This document shows positions 7,558-13,944 of a stretch of DNA of 13,944 nt, piece by piece. The DNA is from an uncultured Burkholderiales bacterium (GTDB lineage: Bacteria > Pseudomonadota > Gammaproteobacteria > Burkholderiales > Burkholderiaceae_C). The notes beneath the pieces were generated by a model. It did no database searches, was not told where the DNA came from, and was given only the letters and a program-made list of their open reading frames with translations. A program made the position numbers and the translations under genes. The DNA lies in contig CALCBL010000510.1 of NCBI GenBank assembly GCA_937897495.1, positions 1 to 13,944 on the forward strand. The letters are read 5' to 3'. The number at the start of each line of letters is the position of its first letter. Positions within the stretch are counted from its first letter, which is position 1.

Positions 7558-8255
7558 GCAACAGACAAAATCAGACTCTGCATCTCACAGAAGCGCAAGC
7601 GCGCGAAGAGATTTGCCGCGTTGGTCAAAGCTTGTTTGACAGGGGCTATGTGCACGCCACAGCTGGCAATATCAGCGTGCGACTTGAAGATGGCTTCTTG
7701 ATCACGCCTACCGATGCCTGTCTGGGCTTTTTAGAACCCGCCGATCTGGCTTTGCTGGATGCACAAGGCCAGCAATTGAGTGGCAAACGCGCCAGCAAAA
7801 CGATGGCGCTGCACCGCAAAATTTATGAGGCTAGCGACCATGCACTGGGCAGCTGGCCCGCTCAATGCGTGATACACACACACAGTACCCATTGTGTTGC
7901 GTTGAGTTTGAGCACAACAGGTCCTGAGCTTTTGCCGCCCATCACGCCTTACTTTGTGATGAAAGTGGGGCATGTGCCCTTGATCCCTTATTTCAGGCCC
8001 GGTGATCCCATGGCGGCAGATGCGGTGGCCGACGCCATACTTCATTACGCCCAATTGGACACACCCATTCGCGCTGTGATGTTGTCCAAACTTGGGCCCA
8101 ACGTTTGGCATCAAGATTTGAGCAGCGCTATGGCCGCACTTGAAGAGTTGGAAGAGACTGCCAAGCTTGTGCAAATGACAGGACCTCAAGCTCTGGAAAA
8201 TTTGTCGGATGCTCAAATAGAAGAACTGCGGCAGAATTTTGATGCAGCTTGGTAG
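7554..8255 (+). CDS. otnC: 3-oxo-tetronate 4-phosphate decarboxylase-like class II aldolase, atypical active site
   Basis: A class II aldolase/adducin-fold protein of 233 residues. By context it should decarboxylate 3-oxo-tetronate 4-phosphate to dihydroxyacetone phosphate. Visible landmarks are HATAGNISVRL near the N-terminus and the metal pair H108/H110 in IHTHSTH. PYFVMKVGHVPLIPYFRPGD, typical of OtnC/YgbL, follows. Two canonical positions differ. The catalytic Glu of the usual SKE motif is Thr (SKTMALH, T83), and the NHGP motif that gives the third zinc His reads KLGP (L180). The rest of the fold is intact and the gene is not broken, so this may be a lineage-specific subfamily. The ATG at 7554 is chosen over the ATG at 7548 because GGAG (7542-7545) lies 8 nt before it and it overlaps the otnK stop as ATGA. 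Confidence 0.87.
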   Translation: MSNRQNQTLHLTEAQAREEICRVGQSLFDRGYVHATAGNISVRLEDGFLITPTDACLGFLEPADLALLDAQGQQLSGKRASKTMALHRKIYEASDHALGSWPAQCVIHTHSTHCVALSLSTTGPELLPPITPYFVMKVGHVPLIPYFRPGDPMAADAVADAILHYAQLDTPIRAVMLSKLGPNVWHQDLSSAMAALEELEETAKLVQMTGPQALENLSDAQIEELRQNFDAAW

Positions 8256-8321
8256 TTTCTTGCCGAACTTCACATTGACCTTTTTTTCATTGCACCACCC
8301 TTCGCCACTTGAAAGCTGAAC
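8256..8321 (+). other. otnC-otnI spacer with T-run, no gene
   Basis: This is the longest gap in the plus-strand gene run, at 66 bp. It holds a run of seven Ts around 8281-8287 but no GC-rich stem before it, so I do not call a terminator. A weak purine stretch (TGAAAG) ahead of the otnI ATG is the only candidate ribosome site. Confidence 0.35.
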
Positions 8322-9152
8322 ATGCCTCAATTCGCTGCCAATCTTTCCATGATGTACCCCGACATGGATTTCTTAGACCGCTTTGAAGCTGCGGCCAAAG
8401 ATGGTTTCAAAGCCGTTGAGTATTTGTTTCCATACGCCTATGCCGCAGAAGAATTGGCCGCACGACTCAAGGGCAACGGCCTTCAGCAGGTTTTGTTCAA
8501 CATGCCGCCGGGCGGCATTGACGATGCAAGCACCTTGAGCGCTTGGGAAAAAGGCGATCGCGGTACAGCTTGTTCGCCAGGCCGTGAGGCCGAATACAAA
8601 GCGGGCGTGAAGCGCGCCATGCGCTATGCAGAAATTTTGGGCTGCCCCCGCATTCACTCCATGGCAGGTGTGTTGCCCGCTGGTGTTTCACGCGATCAAG
8701 CGCAAGCCACCTTGGTGGCCAATTTAAAGTGGGCGTGCCAAGAAGTGCGCGCTCAAGGACTTGATGTGTTGCTTGAGCCCATTAACTTGCGCGGTATTCC
8801 AGGGTTTTTTGTCAACCGTCAAGACCATGCTCACGAAATACTGGAGCAGGTGAACGAGCCCAATTTGAAAGTCCAAATGGATTTGTTCCACTGCCAAATT
8901 GTGGAGGGCGATGTCACCACCAAATTGGAGCGCTACTTTCCCACAGGCAAAGTAGGCCACCTTCAAATTGCCGATGTGCCACTTCGTCACGAACCCGGCA
9001 CTGGTGAATTGAATTGGCCTTATTTATTTGACTTGATCGATCGACTGTCTGCACAATGGGGCTGGCAAGGTTGGATCGGTTGTGAGTACGTTCCTGCAGA
9101 CACCACCTTGGGTGGCACTTCTCGCGGCTTGTCTTGGTTGAAATCAAACTGA
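8322..9152 (+). CDS. otnI: 2-oxo-tetronate isomerase (hydroxypyruvate isomerase family)
   Basis: A 276-residue TIM-barrel sugar isomerase of the AP endonuclease 2/Hyi superfamily. Conserved stretches, with the likely metal-binding residues by analogy to the YgbM/Hyi family, are LLEPIN (E152), QMDLFHCQ (D187), GHLQIADVP (Q215) and GCEYVP (E255). HEPGTGELNWP (223-233) is another family hallmark. In this gene set it interconverts 2-oxo-tetronate, made by LtnD, and 3-oxo-tetronate, used by OtnK. On its own the protein could be called hydroxypyruvate isomerase; the neighbours decide the name. The ATG at 8322 gives the usual N-terminus (FAANLSMMY). It is followed after 16 bp by the M20 peptidase gene. 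Confidence 0.9.
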   Translation: MPQFAANLSMMYPDMDFLDRFEAAAKDGFKAVEYLFPYAYAAEELAARLKGNGLQQVLFNMPPGGIDDASTLSAWEKGDRGTACSPGREAEYKAGVKRAMRYAEILGCPRIHSMAGVLPAGVSRDQAQATLVANLKWACQEVRAQGLDVLLEPINLRGIPGFFVNRQDHAHEILEQVNEPNLKVQMDLFHCQIVEGDVTTKLERYFPTGKVGHLQIADVPLRHEPGTGELNWPYLFDLIDRLSAQWGWQGWIGCEYVPADTTLGGTSRGLSWLKSN

Positions 9153-9168
9153 ACTTTTGGAGAGCATC

Positions 9169-10650
9169 ATGAACGCACCCATTCACAAAGAACTTCCTGC
9201 GCACCTTTTGAACGCTGAAACAGCTTTGCGTGATGTCACGCAATCGTGGGACAGCAGCATTTTGAAAGAGCTCACTGGCTACATTGAAATTCCCGCCAAG
9301 TCACCGTCCTTTGACAGCAACTGGGAAGCCAATGGTTACCTAGACACCGTACTGCGCCAAACGGCTCAGTGGATTGAAGCGCAAAAAGTAGCCGGTCTCA
9401 CATTGGAAATTTTGCGCTTGCCTGGCCGCACACCTGTTTTGTTTTTTGACATTCCCGCCACGCGTGCTGCGTCTGAAGGCTCTGGTCAAACGGTGTTGAT
9501 GTATGGCCACTTGGACAAACAACCCGAGTTCAGCGGCTGGCGAAATGACTTAGGTCCCTGGACGCCCAAATACGAAAACGGCAAGCTCTATGGCCGCGGC
9601 GGTGCAGACGACGGCTATGCCGCTTATGCCAGCATCGCTGCTGTTCAGGCCTTGAAAAATCAAAATACGCCACACCCTCGCATTGTGGGCTTGATTGAAA
9701 CGTGTGAAGAGTCGGGCTCCTACGATTTGTTGCCCTACATCGATGCACTGCGCCCGCGCTTGGGCGATGTGGGCTTGGTCATTTGCTTAGACAGTGGCGC
9801 AGGCAACTACGATCAGCTGTGGCTTACCACCAGTTTGCGCGGTATGGCCAGTGGCACTTTGAAGGTTGAGATTTTGACGGAGGGCATTCACTCAGGTGAT
9901 GCATCAGGCTTGGTGCCCTCCAGCTTCCGCATCATGCGCCAGGTGCTCGACCGTTTAGAAGACAGCAAGTCGGGTCGACTTTTGCCTGACAGCTTTCACT
10001 GCGAAGTGCCTGCCGATCGATTGGCACAAACCAAAGCCACCGCTGCTATTTTGGGTGAAGAGGTTTACAAACGTTTTCCTTGGGCGCACTACGACTGCGG
10101 CGGCTCCACCATGTTTGCATTGCCCACCACCACCGACCCTTTGCAGGCTTTGCTCAATCGCACTTGGACACCCACACTGAGTGTGACGGGTGCTGAAGGT
10201 TTTCCCACATTAGAAAACGCAGGCAATGTGCTGCGGCCTTACACGGCGTTCAAACTGAGCTTGCGCTTGCCACCTTTGGTCGATGCAGCATCCGCTGTTG
10301 CCAAAATGAAAGCAGTGTTAGAAGACAACGCGCCTTACCAAGCGCGTGTGACTTTTGAATCCAACGGCGGCGCGACCGGTTGGAACGCACCCAGCAGCAC
10401 ACCGTGGTTTGAAAGTGCCCTGCAACGTGCCAGTCAATCGCACTTTGGCGCATCGGTGGGCTACATCGGTCAGGGCGGCACCATTCCTCTCATGAGCATG
10501 TTGAGCCAGGGATTTCCAAAGGCGCAAATGATGGTGTGTGGTGTGTTGGGCCCAAAGAGCAATGCGCATGGCCCCAATGAATTTTTGCATGTGCCTTATG
10601 CGAAAAAGTTGACCGCCTCGGTGGCTGAAGTCATGGCTTCCTTGCCCTGA
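9169..10650 (+). CDS. M20 family metallopeptidase / CNDP-like hydrolase
   Basis: A 493-residue zinc hydrolase of the M20 family, related to carnosine dipeptidase and ArgE/DapE. All metal positions are present in order: H114 and the catalytic D116 in YGHLDKQP, bridging D147 in GRGGADD, general base E180 with E181 in ETCEESGS, D208 in CLDSG and H467 in HGPNE. H241 in the HSGD stretch of the dimerisation domain fits the substrate-contacting histidine of the family. It should therefore be active on a peptide or N-acyl amide, but the substrate cannot be read from sequence. The ATG at 9169 has GGAGAG 6 nt before it; an in-frame TTG at 9157 is less likely. It lies 16 bp after otnI on the same strand, so probably in the same transcript. 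Confidence 0.92.
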   Translation: MNAPIHKELPAHLLNAETALRDVTQSWDSSILKELTGYIEIPAKSPSFDSNWEANGYLDTVLRQTAQWIEAQKVAGLTLEILRLPGRTPVLFFDIPATRAASEGSGQTVLMYGHLDKQPEFSGWRNDLGPWTPKYENGKLYGRGGADDGYAAYASIAAVQALKNQNTPHPRIVGLIETCEESGSYDLLPYIDALRPRLGDVGLVICLDSGAGNYDQLWLTTSLRGMASGTLKVEILTEGIHSGDASGLVPSSFRIMRQVLDRLEDSKSGRLLPDSFHCEVPADRLAQTKATAAILGEEVYKRFPWAHYDCGGSTMFALPTTTDPLQALLNRTWTPTLSVTGAEGFPTLENAGNVLRPYTAFKLSLRLPPLVDAASAVAKMKAVLEDNAPYQARVTFESNGGATGWNAPSSTPWFESALQRASQSHFGASVGYIGQGGTIPLMSMLSQGFPKAQMMVCGVLGPKSNAHGPNEFLHVPYAKKLTASVAEVMASLP

Positions 10651-10659
10651 CATCTGAGC

Positions 10660-11832
10660 TCAAGTTGCGGTCTGGTTTTTCCGGATCCAAACCAGCCACA
10701 TCAAGGCCAGCGCTGTGAGTGCCACAGGCACGACCGAGCCGTAGTTCAGCAAAGTCCAGCCTTGTGTGGTCACCAACGCGCCAGAGGCAAACGAGGTGAA
10801 GGCCATGGTCGCAAAGACACAGAAATTGACGGCCGCTTGGCCGCGGTCTTTCTCTTCTGGTCGCCAAGCCGTCATGGCGAGCGTGGTGGCGCCTGTGAAA
10901 ACAAAATTCCAACCGACACCCAGAACAAAAAGAGCCAACACAAATTGATGCAAGTCCGTGCCCGAAAGCGCTAAGGCGATGCAGACAAAGTTCAAAAGCA
11001 CGCCCACCGCCATGACTTGCAGGACGCCAAATTTCTTAATCAGGTGACCTGTGAAAAAACCAGGCGCAAACATGCCAATGACGTGCCACTCTAAAACCAA
11101 TGCGATATCACTGAACTGATAACCGCACACTTGCATGGCCAGAGGTGTTGCGGCCATCAACAAGTTCATCACGCCATAACTGAGCGCGGCGGCGGCTGCC
11201 TCCACAATGAACACCGGCTGTTTCATGATCTCGCTCAAGGGGCGACCTTCAGAGCTGCCTTTGACTTTCTCAACCACGGGCGGAAACTTTACAAAGTGCA
11301 TCAGCACCATGCCCAAGACCGCCACGGCGGTGAGGGCCACATAGGCACCCATGAAAGGCGTTTCAAACCAGCCTTTGCTGTGAGAGGCCAAATTAGGACC
11401 CACGATGGCGCCAATCAAACCTCCCGCCATGACCCATGAAACAGCCTTTTCTCGGAAGGATACCTCCGCCAACTCAGCGGCGGCAAATCGGTAAAGTTGG
11501 CCGTTGGCACTGTAATAGCCAGCCACCAAAGTTGCGAACACCAGTAATTCAAAATGACGGGTGTAAGTGGCATAAGCACACAAGATGGCCGACAACAAGC
11601 CCACCAACAAACCCAACTGAAAAGAAACTCTACGCCCCCACTTGGCTTGTGACTTGGCCACCAGGCCTGTCGACAAAGCGCCGCCCACCACATAACCCAT
11701 GACCGGCAGCGTGGCCATCCAACCAACTGGCGCAAGGCTTAAACCGACAAGACCATTGATCGCAATGAAGGTGACGTTGTTGGTGAGAAAAATACCTTGG
11801 CACAAAGCCAGCAAAAAGAGGTTGGAGTTCAT
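10660..11832 (-). CDS. MFS-family transporter, substrate unknown
   Basis: A very hydrophobic 390-residue protein with about twelve predicted membrane segments, the usual size for a major facilitator superfamily carrier. The loop after the second helix ends in KSQAKWGRR (60-68), a degenerate form of MFS motif A that keeps the GRR but lacks the usual Asp. A charged central loop (KFPPVVEKVKGSSEGRPLSE) separates the two halves. I do not recognise the subfamily, so no substrate is given. The ATG at 11832 lies 14 bp after the rsmE stop, and no strong ribosome site is visible. A TTG at 11859, overlapping rsmE by 13 bp, is an alternative start. The gene ends 9 bp from the convergent M20 gene, with no hairpin terminator between them. 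Confidence 0.85.
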   Translation of the reverse strand: MNSNLFLLALCQGIFLTNNVTFIAINGLVGLSLAPVGWMATLPVMGYVVGGALSTGLVAKSQAKWGRRVSFQLGLLVGLLSAILCAYATYTRHFELLVFATLVAGYYSANGQLYRFAAAELAEVSFREKAVSWVMAGGLIGAIVGPNLASHSKGWFETPFMGAYVALTAVAVLGMVLMHFVKFPPVVEKVKGSSEGRPLSEIMKQPVFIVEAAAAALSYGVMNLLMAATPLAMQVCGYQFSDIALVLEWHVIGMFAPGFFTGHLIKKFGVLQVMAVGVLLNFVCIALALSGTDLHQFVLALFVLGVGWNFVFTGATTLAMTAWRPEEKDRGQAAVNFCVFATMAFTSFASGALVTTQGWTLLNYGSVVPVALTALALMWLVWIRKNQTAT

Positions 11833-11846
11833 ACACCGGAGTGTAT

Positions 11847-12614
11847 CTAATCCCAGCAACTCAGTGCAGATAAAACGGCGACAGGCGCTGTTTCAGCGCG
11901 CAACACCCGATGGCCTAAGCTCACAGGTACAAACCCTGCTGCAATGGCCTGCGCTTCCTCTGTGGGACTCAAACCACCTTCTGGCCCGCTAAGCAAAATA
12001 ATCTCGTCCCGCTTGGCCTCGCCCTCGTCTTTAGAGGTTTTGAGCGTCTGCATCATTTCTTGAAGCGACCGGGTGCCGGGTGCCAATGACAAGACCCACC
12101 TTGCGGCTTGCGAGGGTGCGACGGATAACTGCGCAATGGCCTGGGAAAGATTAACCGGCGTGCCCACTTGCAAAACCCGATTGCGGCCACACTGCTCACT
12201 GGAGGCCACCGCAATGGCTTGCCAATGCGCTAATTTTTTATCTGCGCGTTCACCCTTGAGTTTCAAAACACTGCGCTCGGCCGTGATGGGCAACAGCGTG
12301 GTGGCACCCAACTCAGTGGCTTTTTCAAGCAACCAATCCATGCGCTCATTGGCCGTGATGCCGGACCATAAATGGACGCCCATGTTCAACTCACGCTCAA
12401 TGTGGCTTTGCTCACCCACGCGCACCGACACATCACTGCGGCCCATGTGCGTGACCACGGCTTTGAACTCACCCCCTTGGCCATTGAAAAGGGTGATCTC
12501 ATCATTGGGCTGAAGCCTCAAAACTTGCACATGCCTAGCAGTGCCTGGCGGCAGATTCAAGGCGTCTCCTGGGATGAGCGCCGTTGGACAATGAAAGCGT
12601 GGCAGGTTTGACAT
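11847..12614 (-). CDS. rsmE: 16S rRNA (uracil1498-N3)-methyltransferase
   Basis: A 255-residue SPOUT-class methyltransferase that makes m3U1498 in 16S rRNA. An N-terminal PUA-like RNA-binding region (about 1-70) precedes the trefoil-knot domain. Knot-domain motifs are EKATELGATTLLPI (97-110), ASSEQCGR (137-144), LLSGPEGGLSPTEE (207-220) and LGHRVLRAETAP (233-244), which form the SAM pocket. Length is normal for RsmE. The ATG at 12614 is preferred to the TTG one codon upstream; the ribosome site is weak in both cases. It lies 20 bp after the amgK stop and 14 bp before the MFS start codon, consistent with an amgK-rsmE-MFS transcript. Confidence 0.95.
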   Translation of the reverse strand: MSNLPRFHCPTALIPGDALNLPPGTARHVQVLRLQPNDEITLFNGQGGEFKAVVTHMGRSDVSVRVGEQSHIERELNMGVHLWSGITANERMDWLLEKATELGATTLLPITAERSVLKLKGERADKKLAHWQAIAVASSEQCGRNRVLQVGTPVNLSQAIAQLSVAPSQAARWVLSLAPGTRSLQEMMQTLKTSKDEGEAKRDEIILLSGPEGGLSPTEEAQAIAAGFVPVSLGHRVLRAETAPVAVLSALSCWD

Positions 12615-12634
12615 CAATGTTTGACTTTCAGCAC

Positions 12635-13723
12635 TTACATACGGCCAAACGCAAAACCCGTTACACCGTCTTTGCCTTCTACTTCTTCGATCAGGCGAAG
12701 CAAGGGTCTGAGTTCAATGTACCGGGCGGCTGTTGAGCGAATGTAGGCAATAAAACGGGGTGCATCGGCCAAGTATTTTTCTTTGCCATCGCGCAAAGTC
12801 AGGCGCGCAAAAATACCCGCCACTTTCAGATGACGCTGCAAACCCATCCACTCTACGGCGCGGTAGAAAACACCAAAATCTTGGTGCCAATCTTCAAAGT
12901 CGAGCAGGCCTGCCTTGCGCGCTTTTTCCCAATAACGGATGGTGACATCGAGCACAAAATCTTCTTCCCAAGTCAGAAATGCATCGCGCATCAAACTGGC
13001 TACGTCGTACGTGACAGGGCCATACACCGCGTCTTGAAAATCCAACACGCCTAAAGCGGCATCACTGCCCGTAGGCATCATCAAATTGCGCGGCATGAAA
13101 TCACGATGGACAAACACCGACGGGCTGGCCAAATTGCGCGTCACCAGCATTTTGAAGGTGCTGTCTAGCGTGTTTCTCATCTTGCCTTGAACATCAATTT
13201 GACGATGCTGCGCAAGGTACCAGTCTGGAAACAAGCTCAGCTCTCGGTTCAGCAACGCTTCGTCATAGTGCGGCAAGACGCCTGATTGTGAAGACAACTG
13301 CCACGCAATCAAGGCATCGACAGCCTGCATGTAAATCGCGTGGTTGGCTTGCGGGTTTTTGACATCAATGGCGGACATCATGGTTTGGTCGCCCAAATCA
13401 GTGAGCAGCATGAAGCCTTGTGCTTCGTGCCATGCCAAAACCTCAGGCGCTTTAAGCCCTGCCAACTGCATGAGTTTGGCAACCTTGACAAAGGGTTCAC
13501 AGTTTTCTTTGTCGGGCGGTGCGTCCATCACAATCAGGCTGGCGCCCGCCTGCGTGTCAACGCGCAAATAACGCCTGAAACTGGCATCGGCAGATGCAAT
13601 TCTTAAACTGGATGGCACAAGGCCATGGGTTTGCGCCAAAGCCGTTAGCCATGCACCGCAAGCTGACTGGCGCTCTGGGTCGGCCCAAGTCACATTCGAC
13701 GTCGAAATTTGATCAGAATTCAA
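12635..13723 (-). CDS. amgK: AmgK-type N-acetylmuramate/N-acetylglucosamine anomeric kinase (APH fold)
   Basis: A 362-residue kinase with the aminoglycoside phosphotransferase fold. ATP and metal motifs are FVHRDFMPRNLMM (204-216; catalytic D208, N213) and LDFQDAVYGP (227-236; metal-binding D228). The N-terminal lobe has DASFRRYLRV (46-55), and WADPERQSA at 13-21 is typical of AmgK. AmgK phosphorylates MurNAc at C1 so that MurU can make UDP-MurNAc, bypassing de novo synthesis in cell-wall recycling. No murU is adjacent in this window. The start is taken as TTG at 13723 because no ATG occurs before residue 66; a GTG at residue 11 is the alternative. It is divergent from a probable lptD, a common arrangement for this kinase in Proteobacteria. 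Confidence 0.88.
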   Translation of the reverse strand: MNSDQISTSNVTWADPERQSACGAWLTALAQTHGLVPSSLRIASADASFRRYLRVDTQAGASLIVMDAPPDKENCEPFVKVAKLMQLAGLKAPEVLAWHEAQGFMLLTDLGDQTMMSAIDVKNPQANHAIYMQAVDALIAWQLSSQSGVLPHYDEALLNRELSLFPDWYLAQHRQIDVQGKMRNTLDSTFKMLVTRNLASPSVFVHRDFMPRNLMMPTGSDAALGVLDFQDAVYGPVTYDVASLMRDAFLTWEEDFVLDVTIRYWEKARKAGLLDFEDWHQDFGVFYRAVEWMGLQRHLKVAGIFARLTLRDGKEKYLADAPRFIAYIRSTAARYIELRPLLRLIEEVEGKDGVTGFAFGRM

Positions 13724-13841
13724 GTTCTCATTCCAGTTGTAAAAGTCAAGCTAGGCCACCCGACCGCGTGACTGGGTCATGTTGGGCGGCACTCATGGAT
13801 AATCCATTCTACAAACACCCGTCAACCTGGACGATAGCCCT
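13724..13841. promoter_or_regulatory. Divergent amgK / lptD-like promoter region
   Basis: This 118-bp gap between two diverging start codons must hold at least the first promoter for each. The clearest feature is a perfect palindrome ATGGAT-A-ATCCAT at 13795-13807. It contains GATAAT (13798-13803), a plausible -10 for the rightward gene, but I find no matching -35 at normal spacing. No clear promoter is visible for amgK. Confidence 0.35.
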
Positions 13842-13944
13842 TTGAAGACACGCCCCTCATTTCAGACGCTCAAGCACCTACAAGCCCTGCCATTGGCGGG
13901 TATGTTACTTGGGCTCACGCCGGTCTGGGGCCAAGTTGCGAGTC
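13842..13944 (+). CDS. lptD: Exported protein, N-terminal fragment; probably LPS-assembly protein LptD
   Basis: Only the first 34 residues are in the window. They form a signal peptide: basic start MKTRPSFQTLKH, hydrophobic core LPLAGMLLGLTPV, then a likely signal peptidase site around VWG-QVA. An in-frame stop at 13800-13802 limits the start. TTG at 13842 is the best candidate, since no ATG lies between that stop and residue 21, and only a weak purine stretch (GGACGA) lies upstream. The LptD name rests mainly on the common Burkholderiales arrangement in which lptD lies divergent from amgK. LptD is the outer-membrane barrel that inserts LPS. A different exported protein cannot be excluded from this fragment. 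Confidence 0.6.
   Translation, partial: MKTRPSFQTLKHLQALPLAGMLLGLTPVWGQVAS

Noticed and set aside
8281..8287. T-run terminator between otnC and otnI
   Set aside because: Seven Ts occur without a stable stem before them.
7731..8330. Minus-strand open frame of 199 codons across otnC
   Set aside because: It mirrors the otnC codons and has no recognisable domain; otnC itself is supported by motifs and by overlap with otnK.

Overview
The window looks like chromosomal DNA from a betaproteobacterium of the order Burkholderiales, most likely a freshwater Comamonadaceae member (Limnohabitans/Rhodoferax-like). This is inferred from the protein variants (MetX with [10 protein letters not shown], the MetX-MetW pair, AmgK divergent from an LptD-like gene) and from mid-50s GC judged by eye. 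No tRNA, rRNA, CRISPR array, insertion sequence or phage gene is visible. The region reads as compact core genome carrying one catabolic operon.

Layout. (1) Minus strand, 1-1721: the 5' part of an RRM RNA-binding protein gene (cut by the window edge), a 226-bp gap holding its leader and promoter region, then the ammonium transporter amtB. (2) 1722-1841: a divergent control region with three copies of a CGCRCCAAA-like element and a hairpin plus T-run that resembles an intrinsic terminator pointing toward amtB. (3) Plus strand, 1842-10650: one unbroken run of nine genes with no gap above 66 bp. They are a UPF0016/Gdt1-type (probable Mn2+) exporter, metX, metW, a PIG3-type quinone oxidoreductase, the four-gene acid-sugar set ltnD-otnK-otnC-otnI, and an M20 metallopeptidase. 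(4) Minus strand, 10660-13723: amgK, rsmE and an MFS transporter, apparently one operon, converging on the M20 gene with only 9 bp between stops. (5) 13842 to the end, plus strand: the signal-peptide start of a protein that is probably LptD.

How the genes work together. MetX and MetW activate homoserine for methionine synthesis and are translationally coupled. LtnD, OtnI, OtnK and OtnC match, step for step, the published L-threonate route: oxidation to 2-oxo-tetronate, isomerisation to 3-oxo-tetronate, phosphorylation, and decarboxylation to dihydroxyacetone phosphate. No dedicated regulator or transporter sits in the cluster, and the M20 hydrolase follows it by 16 bp. AmgK feeds cell-wall sugar recycling, RsmE methylates 16S rRNA, and LptD would assemble lipopolysaccharide.

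The points most worth a second look are the OtnC homologue, which lacks two canonical class II aldolase residues; the repeated elements and terminator-like hairpin between amtB and the exporter; the M20 gene in the tetronate operon; and AmgK without an adjacent MurU. I found no clearly new defence or mobile system here.
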